Below are positions 1 through 8,149 of a DNA stretch of 64,000 bases, piece after piece; the first letter of the stretch is position 1; the number at the start of each line of letters is the position of its first letter. The DNA comes from Oxalobacteraceae bacterium AB_14 (GTDB lineage Bacteria > Pseudomonadota > Gammaproteobacteria > Burkholderiales > Burkholderiaceae_D), in contig KB906724.1 in the NCBI GenBank assembly GCA_000381565.1, positions 654,350 to 718,349 of the forward strand, in the 5' to 3' direction. The notes under the pieces were generated by a model. It made no database searches, was not told the DNA's origin, and was given only the letters and a program-made list of their open reading frames with translations. A program made the translations under genes and the position numbers.

Positions 1-486
1 GAGCTGACCGGCCTGCACAACCGCCGCTCGCTGCTGCACCGCCTGAAGTTCGAGACGGCGCGCGCCAAGCGCTTCCGCTCGCCGCTGTCGGCGGTGATGA
101 TAGACCTCGACCGCTTCAAGCGCATCAACGACGAATACGGCCACGCGGTCGGCGACCAGGTGCTGGCCAGCGTCGGCCTGCTGCTGCGCGACAGCGTGCG
201 CGTGATCGACGTGCCGGGCCGCTACGGCGGCGAAGAGCTGTGCGTGATCCTGCCGAACACGCCGGTCGAAGGCGCCTGCAAGTTCGCCGAAACGCTGCGC
301 GCCAAGATCGCGGCGCAGCTGCACTACGCCGGCCCGCGCCTGCTGCCGGTGACGGCCAGCCTGGGCGTCGGTTCCTTCGACCACATGGAAATCAGCGACG
401 CGGAAAGCCTGCTGCGCCAGGCCGACGCCGCGCTGTACCGCGCCAAGCACGCCGGCCGCAACCGCGTCGAATGCGGCCCCACCTGA
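1..486 (+). CDS. Diguanylate cyclase, GGDEF domain (5' end outside window)
   Basis: This is the C-terminal 161 residues of a GGDEF protein; the reading frame is open at base 1, so sensor domains and start lie upstream. The domain makes cyclic di-GMP from two GTP. The active-site loop reads RYGGEEL (GGEEL at bases 226-240), an accepted GGDEF variant. Five residues before it is RVID, an RxxD inhibitory site, so product feedback inhibition is expected. The start of the domain (LTGLHNRRS) and the conserved DLDRFKRINDEYGH block are both present, as is the usual ending ADAALYRAK. The domain is therefore complete although the gene is cut. A DUF427 gene follows after 19 bases. Confidence 0.93.
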   Translation, partial: ELTGLHNRRSLLHRLKFETARAKRFRSPLSAVMIDLDRFKRINDEYGHAVGDQVLASVGLLLRDSVRVIDVPGRYGGEELCVILPNTPVEGACKFAETLRAKIAAQLHYAGPRLLPVTASLGVGSFDHMEISDAESLLRQADAALYRAKHAGRNRVECGPT

Positions 487-505
487 CACCGAAAAGGAAG
501 CCACC

Positions 506-796
506 ATGCCCACCGCCAGCTGGAACGGCGTCGTCATCGCCGAAGCGAAGGACGACGAGGTTGAAATCGTCGAGAACAATGTCTACTTCCCGCCGTCCAG
601 CGTCAAGACGGAGTATCTGCAAGCGAGCGCGCACACCACGCGCTGCCCGTGGAAGGGCCTGGCCAGCTACTACAGCCTGAACGTCAACGGCAAGCTCAAC
701 GAGAACGCCGCCTGGTACTACCCGCAGCCGTCCGAGAAGGCCGCGCAGATCAAGGACCATGTGGCGTTCTGGCGCGGCGTGGACGTGCAGCGCTAG
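506..796 (+). CDS. DUF427 domain protein
   Basis: A 96-residue soluble protein of the DUF427 family, with the typical features W-N-G near the start (SWNGVVIAEA), a central CPWKGLASYY motif, and a final VAFWRGV segment. DUF427 proteins are small beta-rich proteins without an assigned biochemical role. The motif C-P-W-K-G is the family hallmark and contains one cysteine. The gene starts 19 bases after the GGDEF gene with a purine-rich stretch (aaaggaag) before ATG, so it is probably cotranscribed. There is no signal peptide or membrane segment. The family assignment is by recognition; function is unknown. Confidence 0.85.
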   Translation: MPTASWNGVVIAEAKDDEVEIVENNVYFPPSSVKTEYLQASAHTTRCPWKGLASYYSLNVNGKLNENAAWYYPQPSEKAAQIKDHVAFWRGVDVQR

Positions 797-805
797 AACG
801 GGGGC

Positions 806-2056
806 ATGGACAATCTCAGCCATAGCATTATCGGTTTTGGCGTTGGAGAACTGGTACACCGCAGCCTGCCCGACGAGGCGGATGCGCCGTCGCAGCGGGT
901 GCGGCACCGGCTGTTGCTGGTGGCCTGCGCGCTGGCCAGTAATTTTCCCGATCTCGACCTGGTCCTGAACAAGCTGTTGCCCGATCCGCTGGGCTATCTG
1001 CTCAACCATCGCGGGCATACGCATACGGCCTTGCTGCTGCTGCCGCAGCTTGCGCTGCTGGCGGCGCTGCTGTGGTTCTGCTGGCCGTCGGCGCGCGCGC
1101 TGCTGAAGGCCAGCCGGCCGGCGCGGCTGGGCCTGGCCTTGAGCCTGGGGCTGGGCTTCGCGCTGCACCTGCTGATGGACTTCACCAATTCCTACGGCAT
1201 CCATCCATGGTATCCGTTCACCGGGCGCTGGTTCTATGGCGACATGGTGTTTATCGTCGAGCCGCTGTTCTGGGTGGCGATCGGCGTGCCGATGGCGCTC
1301 ATCATGCGCTGGCGCTCCTTGCGCATGCTCGGCCTGGCCTGTTTGTTCGGCGCGCTGGTGGTGTTCGCGGCCAACGGCTATCTGGCGTGGACTTCGTTTG
1401 CCGCGCTGTTGCTGATCGCGGGGGCTTGCGGCGCGATGCAGTGGCGTGCCGGCGCGCGCGGCCGCGCGGGCCTGGCGCTGGCGCTGGTGGTCAGCGCCGG
1501 CTTTATCGCGGTGCAGGGCGTGGCCTCGCATTACGGACGCGAGCGGATCACGGCCGCTTTGCTGAAGGCCGATCCGTCCGCGCGCGTGATGGATGTGGCG
1601 ATGACCGCGTTCCCGTCGCAGCCGCTGTGCTGGTCGTACGCCAGCGTGGAGGTTAATGAGAAGCAGGGTTACTACCGCCTGCGGCGCGGCGTGGCCAGCC
1701 TGGCGCCGGAGTGGCTGGCGCCGCTGGCTTGTCCGGCGGGCCTGGTCGGATCGCCGCAGCAGGTGTCGGCCCTGTCGCCGGGCGTACAGCAATTCGGCAC
1801 GGTGCTGGCCAGCTTGACGGCGCTGCGCATGCTGAAGGATGAGAACTGCCAGGTGGAGGCCTGGCTGCGCTTTGCCCGCATGCCGGCGCTGATGCTGTCG
1901 ACCGGCGAGCTGGCCGACTATCGCTACACGACCACGCCGCGCGGGAACTTCACGACCTTGCATGCGGGGCAGGCCGGCAAATGTCCGGCGGGCGTCCCCG
2001 GCTGGGGCTACCCGCGCGAGGATATGTTGTCGCTGCACCCGCCGGGCAAACTTTAA
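806..2056 (+). CDS. YdjM-like membrane-bound metal-dependent hydrolase (DUF457)
   Basis: A 416-residue inner membrane protein. The N-terminus (MDNLSHSIIGFGVGEL), the NFPDLDL motif near residue 50 and RGHTHT near residue 70 are the metal-binding type motifs of the YdjM/DUF457 family of membrane-bound hydrolases. Several hydrophobic helices follow between about residues 80 and 240; the remainder is a soluble C-terminal region. E. coli YdjM is a LexA-regulated member, but no LexA box is visible here. The substrate is unknown. The gene starts 9 bases after the DUF427 gene and ends convergently with the SDR gene, sharing 4 bases of stop codons (2053-2056). Confidence 0.8.
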   Translation: MDNLSHSIIGFGVGELVHRSLPDEADAPSQRVRHRLLLVACALASNFPDLDLVLNKLLPDPLGYLLNHRGHTHTALLLLPQLALLAALLWFCWPSARALLKASRPARLGLALSLGLGFALHLLMDFTNSYGIHPWYPFTGRWFYGDMVFIVEPLFWVAIGVPMALIMRWRSLRMLGLACLFGALVVFAANGYLAWTSFAALLLIAGACGAMQWRAGARGRAGLALALVVSAGFIAVQGVASHYGRERITAALLKADPSARVMDVAMTAFPSQPLCWSYASVEVNEKQGYYRLRRGVASLAPEWLAPLACPAGLVGSPQQVSALSPGVQQFGTVLASLTALRMLKDENCQVEAWLRFARMPALMLSTGELADYRYTTTPRGNFTTLHAGQAGKCPAGVPGWGYPREDMLSLHPPGKL

Positions 2057-2913
2057 GCGGCTTTTTTCTGCGGCTTGAAGTCGGTCGATACGGCCAGCTC
2101 CAGCCATTGCGCCATCTCGGTTTCGACCAACTGGTTTTTGGCGCGCACGCGTTCCACCGTGTCCGAGCCCAGTTGCAGGCGCACCGGCGGCCTGGCGCTG
2201 TCGGCCAGTTGCAGCAGGGCGCCGGCCAGCTTGGCCGGATCGCCCGGCTGCTGGTGGTTGACGCCGGCGGCGAACTCGCGCATCGCGCCCACCGTGGCGG
2301 CGTAGTCTTCGATGCGCTCGCGGGTGGACACCAGCGACGAGGCGTCGAGGAAATCGGTGCGGAAGAAGCCCGGCTCCACCACCGTCACCTGGATGCCCAG
2401 CGGCGCCATTTCCATCGCCAGCGCCTCGCTGATGCCCTCGACCGCGAACTTGGTCGAGCTGTACAGGCCCCAGCCGGCAAAGGCCGAATAACCGCCCACC
2501 GACGAGATGTTGATCACATGGCCGCCGCCCTGCTTGCGCATCGCCGGCAGCACGGCGCGGGTGACGTTGAGCAGGCCGAAGACGTTGGTGTCGTACAGCG
2601 AGCGTACTTCCTCTGCGCTGGCTTCCTCCACCGCGCCCAGCAGGCCGTAGCCGGCGTTGTTGACCAGCACATCGATGCGGCCGAAGCGCGCCATCGCCTG
2701 CTGCGCGGCGGAGACGGCTTGCGCTTCCAGTTTGACGTCCAGCCGCAAGGCCAGTAGATTCGGATGGGCGCCCAGCACGGCGGTGACCGATAGCGGATCG
2801 CGGGCGGTGGCGACCACGCAGTCGCCGCGCGCCAGCGCTTGTTGCGCCGTCAGCAGGCCGAAGCCACGCGATGCGCCGGTGATGAACCATACTTTGTGTG
2901 CAGTGCCAGTCAT
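2053..2913 (-). CDS. SDR family NAD(P)-dependent oxidoreductase
   Basis: A 286-residue classical short-chain dehydrogenase/reductase. The cofactor motif is TGASRGFG close to the N-terminus, followed by NNAGYG, the catalytic serine region (ISSVGGYSA) and the YSSTK motif (Tyr-x3-Lys). The start at 2913 is chosen because a GGAAAC Shine-Dalgarno-like sequence lies just upstream; an in-frame codon at 2961 would add 16 poorly conserved residues overlapping the promoter region. It is transcribed divergently from a LysR-type regulator at 3022, the usual arrangement for a regulator and its target. The substrate cannot be read from the sequence. Confidence 0.92.
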   Translation of the reverse strand: MTGTAHKVWFITGASRGFGLLTAQQALARGDCVVATARDPLSVTAVLGAHPNLLALRLDVKLEAQAVSAAQQAMARFGRIDVLVNNAGYGLLGAVEEASAEEVRSLYDTNVFGLLNVTRAVLPAMRKQGGGHVINISSVGGYSAFAGWGLYSSTKFAVEGISEALAMEMAPLGIQVTVVEPGFFRTDFLDASSLVSTRERIEDYAATVGAMREFAAGVNHQQPGDPAKLAGALLQLADSARPPVRLQLGSDTVERVRAKNQLVETEMAQWLELAVSTDFKPQKKAA

Positions 2914-2950
2914 GATAGTTTCCTTGATGTGGGGTGAGTCGGTGGAGGCC

Positions 2951-2978
2951 AGTGTAGGCATGACCGGCCTGCTACACT
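2951..2978. promoter_or_regulatory. Inverted repeat, likely LysR-type operator
   Basis: AGTGTAG (2951-2957) and CTACACT (2972-2978) form a perfect 7-bp inverted repeat with 14 bases between arms, lying in the 108-bp gap between the SDR and LysR genes. Long-spaced dyads between divergent LysR and target genes are typical binding sites of this family. That this LysR binds it is inference. Confidence 0.5.
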
Positions 2979-3021
2979 AGCCGTAGGAAAGCTGTTTGAT
3001 TATCACCTTTCGGTTGTAAAT

Positions 3022-3942
3022 ATGGATAAAGCCAGGGTAGTCAGTCTGTTCATCGGCGTGGTGCGCGCCAAGAGCTTCAGCCAGGCGGCGGTCGACGCCG
3101 GCCTGACGCCGCAAGCCGTCAGCAAGGCGGTGCGGCAGCTGGAGGATCATCTGGGCGTGCGCCTGTTCCACCGCACCACCCGCAGCCTGAGCCTGACGGA
3201 GGAGGGCGCGCGCCTGTTCGAGCTGGCCAACCCCGGCCTGCGCCTGCTGGACGAGGCGCTGGACCATATCCAGAACAGCCGCCTGGAAGTCGACGGCCTG
3301 ATCCGCGTGGTCGCGCCCATGTCGATCGGCAACGCCGTCATCGTGCCGCTATTGCCGGAGTTCCAGCGGCGCTTTCCCGGCGCGCATTTCGATTTGCAGC
3401 TGGACGACCATTTCACCGACCTGGTGGAGAGCAAGATCGATGTCGGCTTCCGCGCCGGCAACCCGCCCGAGCGCAACCTGATCTCCCGCAAGCTGGGCGA
3501 GATCGTGCTGGTGCCGTGCGCCACGCCCGGCTACCTGGCCGTGCACGGCACGCCGCAAACGGTGGCGGAATTGCAGCTGCACCGCTGCACCGGCTTCCGC
3601 CGCCCCGCCACCGGCCGCCTGATGCCGTGGGAGTTGCAGGTGGACGGCGCCACCGTCTATCAGGAGATGCCGGCGGTGGCCAGTTTCAATACGGTGGAAG
3701 GGGAGTTGACGGCGGTGCTGAATGGCCTGGGCATCGGCCAGCTGCCGGTCTTCATGATCGAGGCCGAGCTGGCCAGCGGCGCGCTGGTGCCGCTGCTGCG
3801 GCACACGGCCACGTCCAACAGCGGCGTGTTCATGTACTACCAGCAGCGCACCCTGATGCCGCTGCGGGTGCGGCACTTCATCGATTTTGTGGCGGAGCGG
3901 GCGCCGCCGCGGCTGGCGGGGCAGCAGGCCGCGCTTGCCTAG
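3022..3942 (+). CDS. LysR family transcriptional regulator
   Basis: A 306-residue LysR-type regulator. Residues 1-60 hold the winged helix-turn-helix (SFSQAAVDAGLTPQAVSKAV, then LGVRLFHRTTRSLSLTEEG). Residues from about 90 form the periplasmic-binding-protein-like effector domain (VDGLIRVVAPMSIGNAVIVP). The subtype resembles regulators that sit beside oxidoreductases and quinone- or aldehyde-stress genes, such as CrgA/DsdC-like members. It is divergent from the SDR gene with a dyad in between, so it probably regulates that gene and itself. The ligand is not known. Confidence 0.93.
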   Translation: MDKARVVSLFIGVVRAKSFSQAAVDAGLTPQAVSKAVRQLEDHLGVRLFHRTTRSLSLTEEGARLFELANPGLRLLDEALDHIQNSRLEVDGLIRVVAPMSIGNAVIVPLLPEFQRRFPGAHFDLQLDDHFTDLVESKIDVGFRAGNPPERNLISRKLGEIVLVPCATPGYLAVHGTPQTVAELQLHRCTGFRRPATGRLMPWELQVDGATVYQEMPAVASFNTVEGELTAVLNGLGIGQLPVFMIEAELASGALVPLLRHTATSNSGVFMYYQQRTLMPLRVRHFIDFVAERAPPRLAGQQAALA

Positions 3943-3966
3943 CGGTATCGTGTAGCGTGTTTGCCA

Positions 3967-4005
3967 CAAAAAGGCCTAGAATCAAATGGTATAGGCCACT
4001 TTTGG
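3967..4005 (+). terminator. Possible intrinsic terminator after the LysR gene
   Basis: GGCCTA (3973-3978) and TAGGCC (3992-3997) form a hairpin flanked by A-rich sequence on the left and CTTTTG on the right, 30 bases after the LysR stop. The T run is short, so the terminator is weak or requires Rho. Confidence 0.35.
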
Positions 4006-4075
4006 ACAAGATGGTTGGCATGACAATTGCATTGCCCTCCTGAAAGGAAGATGATCGACAAACATGGAGGCTGTT

Positions 4076-4261
4076 ATGAATACCGCAACTGAACAACAAA
4101 CGACGAACCATATGGTTCACGAATCGGCGTCCGGCGAGCACCGTCTGCGCAGCGAGCGCATCGCCGCGCGCGGCGTGCGCCTGGGCAAGGGCAAGATCAA
4201 ATACCTGCTGGCGCTGGCCGGCTTGGCCGTGCTGGCCTCGGTCGCCTTCGCGCAAGGCTAA
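4076..4261 (+). CDS. Small hypothetical protein with C-terminal membrane helix
   Basis: A 61-residue protein I do not recognise. The N-terminal 40 residues are polar and charged. Residues about 42-59 ([17 protein letters not shown]) form one hydrophobic helix ending two residues from the C-terminus, as in a tail-anchored protein. The start at 4076 is preferred over the in-frame ATG at 4064 because GGAGG (4067-4071) then sits correctly 5 bases upstream. The stop overlaps the stop of tsaD by 4 bases, tail to tail. The good ribosome site and compact layout support expression, but no homology can be stated. Confidence 0.55.
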   Translation: MNTATEQQTTNHMVHESASGEHRLRSERIAARGVRLGKGKIKYLLALAGLAVLASVAFAQG

Positions 4262-5298
4262 ACGACCTTGATGTCGTCCAGCGGCCAGCGTGGCCGCACG
4301 TTGAACGCGTAGTCTTTCTTCGCCGCGTCCGGGTTGATCATCAAGCGCATGGCCCCGGCGAAGGCGATCATCGCGCCGTTGTCCGTGCAGAATTCCAGTT
4401 CGGGGTAGTAGACCTTGAACTTCTTCTTGGCCGCCGCCTCGTTCAGCGCAGCGCGCAGCTGCGAGTTGGCGCCCACGCCGCCGGCGATCACCAGCCGCTT
4501 CAGGCCGGTGTGCTTGAGCGCGGCGATGCACTTGGCCGTCAGCACGTCGACGATCGCGTCGACAAAGCCGCGCGCGATGTTGGCCTTGTCCTGCTCGCAG
4601 ATATTGGCGATGACTTTTTCCTCGTGGTTCTTCACCACCGTCAGCACCGCCGTCTTCAGGCCGGAGAAGCTGAAATTGAAATCCTTGGTGTGCAGCATCG
4701 GGCGCGGCAGCTTGTAGGCCGTCGGGTCGCCGAACTCGGCCAGGCGCGAAATCGCCGGGCCGCCGGGATAGCCCAGGCCCAGCAGCTTGGCCGACTTGTC
4801 GAAGGCTTCGCCGGCCGCGTCGTCCAGGGTTTCGCCCAGCAGCGTGTACTGGCCGACGCCGTCCACCCGCATCAGCTGCGTGTGGCCGCCCGAGACCAGC
4901 AGCGCGATGAAGGGGAATTCCGGCGGCTGCGAGGCCAGCAGCGGCGACAGCAAATGCCCTTCCAGGTGGTGCACGCCCAGCACCGGCTTGTCCAGCGCCA
5001 GGCCCAGGCTGCAGGCCACCGAGGAGCCGACCAGCAGCGCGCCCGCCAGGCCGGGGCCCTGCGTGTAGGCGATGGCGTCGATGTCGGCCAGCGTCTTGCC
5101 GGCGCCTTCCAGGGTCTGCGTCAGCAGCGGAATGGCGCGGCGGATGTGGTCGCGCGAGGCCAGTTCCGGCACCACGCCGCCGTACTCTTCATGCATCGCC
5201 ACTTGCGAATACAGGGCGTGGGACAACAGGCCGTGTTGCGTGTCGTACAGCGCAAGGCCGGTTTCGTCACAGGAGGATTCGACGCCGAGAACGATCAT
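4258..5298 (-). CDS. tsaD: tRNA N6-adenosine threonylcarbamoyltransferase TsaD
   Basis: A 346-residue member of the Kae1/TsaD/YgjD family. With TsaB and TsaE, it transfers the threonylcarbamoyl group from TC-AMP to A37 of tRNAs that read ANN codons. The N-terminus [19 protein letters not shown] is the family signature. VHHLEGH supplies the metal-binding HxEGH histidines, and [10 protein letters not shown] and the GLGYPGGP region are also present. I chose 5298 as start because it gives the canonical N-terminus; the longer in-frame ORF to 5382 adds 28 atypical residues. Length matches the family (about 340). It is essential in most bacteria. Confidence 0.97.
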   Translation of the reverse strand: MIVLGVESSCDETGLALYDTQHGLLSHALYSQVAMHEEYGGVVPELASRDHIRRAIPLLTQTLEGAGKTLADIDAIAYTQGPGLAGALLVGSSVACSLGLALDKPVLGVHHLEGHLLSPLLASQPPEFPFIALLVSGGHTQLMRVDGVGQYTLLGETLDDAAGEAFDKSAKLLGLGYPGGPAISRLAEFGDPTAYKLPRPMLHTKDFNFSFSGLKTAVLTVVKNHEEKVIANICEQDKANIARGFVDAIVDVLTAKCIAALKHTGLKRLVIAGGVGANSQLRAALNEAAAKKKFKVYYPELEFCTDNGAMIAFAGAMRLMINPDAAKKDYAFNVRPRWPLDDIKVV

Positions 5299-5484
5299 GA
5301 AGGGTGCGCAAATGAAGAGGGGAATCCGCCATTGTAATGGAAAGTGCGTGCAAGCATGCACCACGGCAGCTCGGCGGCGCACTGGCGAAGTGCGAAGTTT
5401 TGCCGTTCGGTCAGGATTCCCGGTGTTTTGCGTGGCACCGGTTTTGCTTAGACAACCAGGGTAAGTTGACTAGGGAGGCGCGCG

Positions 5485-5799
5485 ATGTCCGGACAATGGA
5501 AGCTGATTTGCAAACTCAAGGATGTGCCCATGAGCGGCGCGCGCCTGGTGCCGCGCGGACTGGCCTGGCAGGAATTGCCGGGCGTGGCGCTGTTCCGTAC
5601 CGGCGAGGAGCAGGTGCATGCGGTGCTTGAATGCGGCGACGCCGAGCCGCGCGACAGCACAGCGCGCCGTTACTCGGTCAGGGTGGAGGACTGCAAGGTC
5701 TATCTGGATCTCGATGAACTGAGCGCCCCGGCCAGCCAGGCCGAAGCGGCGCTGGCGGGGGCGTTCGGCGTGGCCACGCGAGTGATGGCCTTCGGCTGA
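5485..5799 (+). CDS. NirD-like Rieske-fold protein lacking the Fe-S ligand loops
   Basis: A 104-residue protein whose N-terminus (WKLICKLKDVPMSGARLV, then GVALFRTGEEQVHAV) and C-terminus (YSVRVEDCKVYLDLDEL) resemble the ends of the nitrite reductase small subunit NirD (Rieske_2 family). The central stretch that in cluster-binding relatives carries C-x-H and C-x2-H is missing; only about 12 unrelated residues join the two parts. An iron-sulfur cluster is therefore not expected. No nirB gene is nearby. The start has a strong AGGGAGG site. Function unknown; it may be a structural or regulatory relict. The relation to NirD is my reading of short conserved blocks, not an alignment score. Confidence 0.6.
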   Translation: MSGQWKLICKLKDVPMSGARLVPRGLAWQELPGVALFRTGEEQVHAVLECGDAEPRDSTARRYSVRVEDCKVYLDLDELSAPASQAEAALAGAFGVATRVMAFG

Positions 5800-5805
5800 C
5801 GCCCT

Positions 5806-5884
5806 GTCATTCCCGCGCACGCGGGAAACCATGCTGAGCGACTGATGCATGCGGTCTATGGATTCCCGCTTTCGCGGGAACGAC
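5806..5884. repeat. REP doublet (REPIN-like), copy 1
   Basis: Two palindromic REP units in inverted orientation: GTCATTCCCGCG...CGCGGGAA at the left and ATTCCCGC..TTCGCGGGAACGAC at the right, separated by about 27 bases. Copy 2 at 8045-8122 has the same layout and nearly the same arms. It lies between the convergent NirD-like gene and aroG. Confidence 0.8.
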
Positions 5885-5889
5885 GCGGA

Positions 5890-6948
5890 TTACGGGCGGT
5901 GCTTCAGCTGCTTGTGCGCGTCGCGCAGCATCTGTGCGGTGGTGTCCCAGTCGATGCAGCCGTCGGTGACCGAGCAGCCGTACTTCAGCTCGCTCAAGTC
6001 CGCCGGGATCTTCTGGTTGCCGCCGACGATGTTGGACTCGATCATCACGCCCACCAGCGACTGGTTGCCCTGCACGATCTGGTGGATGACGTCGGCCATC
6101 ACCAGCGGTTGCAGTTCCGGCTTCTTGTAGCTGTTGGCGTGCGAGCAGTCGACCACCAGGTTGGCCGGCAGCTTGGCCTTGGCCAGCGCCTGCTCGGCGA
6201 TCGCGATCGACACCGAATCGTAGTTCGGACGGCCGTCGCCGCCGCGCAGCACCACGTGGCCGTAGCCGTTGCCGCGGGTGCGCACGATCGCCACATTGCC
6301 CTGCGCGTTGATGCCCAGGAAGGAGTGCGGATGGGCCGACGACAGGATGGCGTTGATGGCGATGCTGATGTCGCCGTCGGTGCCGTTCTTGAAGCCCACC
6401 GGGGTCGACAGGCCGGACGACATTTCGCGGTGGGTCTGCGATTCGGTGGTGCGGGCGCCGATGGCGGTCCAGGCGATCAGGTCGCCCAGGTATTGCGGCG
6501 AGATCGGGTCGAGCGCCTCGGTGGCGGTCGGCAGGCCCAGCTCGCACACGTCCAGCAGGAACTGGCGCGCCTTCTCCATGCCGGCGTCGACGCGGAAGGA
6601 ATCGTCCATGTCCGGATCGTTGATATAACCCTTCCAGCCGGTGGTGGTGCGCGGCTTTTCGAAATACACGCGCATCACCAGCAGCATGGTGTCGGCCACT
6701 TCGGCTTGCAGGGCTTTCAGGCGGCGGGCGTAATCCAGGCCGGCAACCGGATCGTGGATCGAGCATGGGCCGACCACCACGAACAGGCGCTTGTCCTGGC
6801 GGTCGATGATGTTGCGCAGGGCCTCGCGGCCCTTCATCACGGTGTCCGAGGCGCTGTCGGTCAGTGGCAGCTTGCTGTGCAAGGCTTCCGGCGACGGCAT
6901 CGGCGCGAACGAGGTGACGTTGATGTTTTCGATATCTGGGGAGATCAT
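5890..6948 (-). CDS. aroG: 3-deoxy-7-phosphoheptulonate synthase (class I DAHP synthase)
   Basis: A 352-residue type I DAHP synthase, close to the 350 residues of E. coli AroG. It condenses phosphoenolpyruvate and erythrose 4-phosphate in the first step of the shikimate pathway. Family blocks are visible: VVGPCSIHD near residue 57, MRVYFEKPRTTTGWKGYIND near residue 90, the GARTTESQTHREM block, and VDCSHANSYK with metal and substrate residues. MIESNIVGGNQ is also present. The type is AroF/G/H, normally feedback-inhibited by an aromatic amino acid; which one cannot be told. A GAGAA ribosome site precedes the ATG. It is divergent from ybiB. Confidence 0.96.
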   Translation of the reverse strand: MISPDIENINVTSFAPMPSPEALHSKLPLTDSASDTVMKGREALRNIIDRQDKRLFVVVGPCSIHDPVAGLDYARRLKALQAEVADTMLLVMRVYFEKPRTTTGWKGYINDPDMDDSFRVDAGMEKARQFLLDVCELGLPTATEALDPISPQYLGDLIAWTAIGARTTESQTHREMSSGLSTPVGFKNGTDGDISIAINAILSSAHPHSFLGINAQGNVAIVRTRGNGYGHVVLRGGDGRPNYDSVSIAIAEQALAKAKLPANLVVDCSHANSYKKPELQPLVMADVIHQIVQGNQSLVGVMIESNIVGGNQKIPADLSELKYGCSVTDGCIDWDTTAQMLRDAHKQLKHRP

Positions 6949-7022
6949 GATTCTCTACGTATATTTATTGCAGGGGAGGGATAGTGTAGCCGAAATGCGG
7001 TCGACTGGTTTAAGCTGACGCC

Positions 7023-8012
7023 ATGACGACACATACCACCGAACCATTCCCGGCCGCACGTTTCATCAAAGAAATAGGCCGCGGCAAAAACGGCGCCCGC
7101 AGCATGAGCCGCGACGACGCCCACGATCTGTATCAAGCCATGCTGGACGGCCGCGTTTCCGAGCTGGAGCTGGGCGGCATCTTGCTGGCCATGCGCATCA
7201 AGGGCGAGTCGGTGGAGGAGATCGCCGGCTTCCTCGACGCGGCCGAGGCCGCCTTTGAACCGCTCAGCGCGCCGCCGGGCCAGTTCGCCCCGGTCTGCAT
7301 CCCGACCTACAACGGCGCCCGCAAGATGGCCAACCTGACGCCGCTGCTGGCGCTGCTGCTGGCGCGCGAAGGCGTGCCGGTGCTGGTGCACGGCGTGGCG
7401 CACGACGCCGGCCGCGTCGCCACGGCCGAGGTGTTCGAGGCGCTGGGGCTGCCGGCCGCACGGCATCGCTCGGAGGCGGAGGAGGCCATGTCGCAGGGGC
7501 ATCCGGCCTTCATCACCATCGACGTGCTGGCGCCCAAGCTGGCTTACCTGTTGTCGCTGCGGCGCCGGCTGGGCGTGCGCAATTCGACCCATACCCTGGT
7601 CAAGATCATGCAGCCGTTCGCCGGACCGGCGCTGCGGCTGGTGTCCTACACCCATCCGGAGTACCTGGAAATGCTGGGCGAATATTTCACCACGGCGGCC
7701 CTGCCGGAGCGCGGCGACGCCTTCCTGATGCGCGGCACCGAGGGCGAGACGGTGGCCAACGCCAACAAGGCGCAGCAGATCGACTGGTTCCACGGCGGCC
7801 TGCGCACCACGCTGGTGCCCAAGCAGACCTCGGTGGGCGAATTGCCGCTGCTGCCGGAAGACAAGGACGCGGCCACCACGGCGGCCTGGATACAGTCGGT
7901 GCTGGACGGCGACGTGCCGGTGCCGCCGTCGATCGCCGAGCAGGTGGCGCAGTGTATGTTGGTGTCGCGCACGCTGCAGTCGCGCCAGCGGGTGAGCGAG
8001 CCGATCGAGTAG
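7023..8012 (+). CDS. ybiB: YbiB family DNA-binding protein (TrpD2-like)
   Basis: A 329-residue protein of the anthranilate phosphoribosyltransferase fold. The N-terminal helical domain (DAHDLYQAMLDGRVSELELG, then ILLAMRIKGESVEEIAGFLD) and the following alpha/beta domain resemble TrpD. The glycine-rich PRPP loop is replaced (IPTYNGARKMANLTPLLALL), as in YbiB/TrpD2. E. coli YbiB binds nucleic acids without sequence preference and is under LexA control; here no LexA box is visible. It starts 74 bases from the divergent aroG start. Confidence 0.88.
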   Translation: MTTHTTEPFPAARFIKEIGRGKNGARSMSRDDAHDLYQAMLDGRVSELELGGILLAMRIKGESVEEIAGFLDAAEAAFEPLSAPPGQFAPVCIPTYNGARKMANLTPLLALLLAREGVPVLVHGVAHDAGRVATAEVFEALGLPAARHRSEAEEAMSQGHPAFITIDVLAPKLAYLLSLRRRLGVRNSTHTLVKIMQPFAGPALRLVSYTHPEYLEMLGEYFTTAALPERGDAFLMRGTEGETVANANKAQQIDWFHGGLRTTLVPKQTSVGELPLLPEDKDAATTAAWIQSVLDGDVPVPPSIAEQVAQCMLVSRTLQSRQRVSEPIE

Positions 8013-8044
8013 GGCGGCGGGAGTTCAAGTACAATCTCGCCCCT

Positions 8045-8122
8045 GTCATTCCCGCGCAGGCGGGAATCCATAGATCGCTTGCCTTCAAGCAAAGTATAGA
8101 TTCCCGCCTTCGCGGGAATGAC
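8045..8122. repeat. REP doublet (REPIN-like), copy 2
   Basis: GTCATTCCCGCGCAGGCGGG at the left and its inverted partner CCCGCCTTCGCGGGAATGAC at the right, with about 27 bases between the palindromes. Copy 1 is at 5806-5884. This copy sits in the leader of the flavoprotein gene. A half-unit remnant (GCGCGGGAATGAC) is at 31687-31699. Confidence 0.82.
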
Positions 8123-8149
8123 AGAGTACTCACTCTGATTGGAAATAAC

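Noticed and set aside
392..2890. Long antisense reading frame of 832 codons opposite the DUF427, YdjM-like and SDR genes
   Set aside because: It has an Arg/Ala/Gly-rich composition with no family motif and lies over three well-supported genes. GC-rich codon bias leaves stop-free antisense frames.
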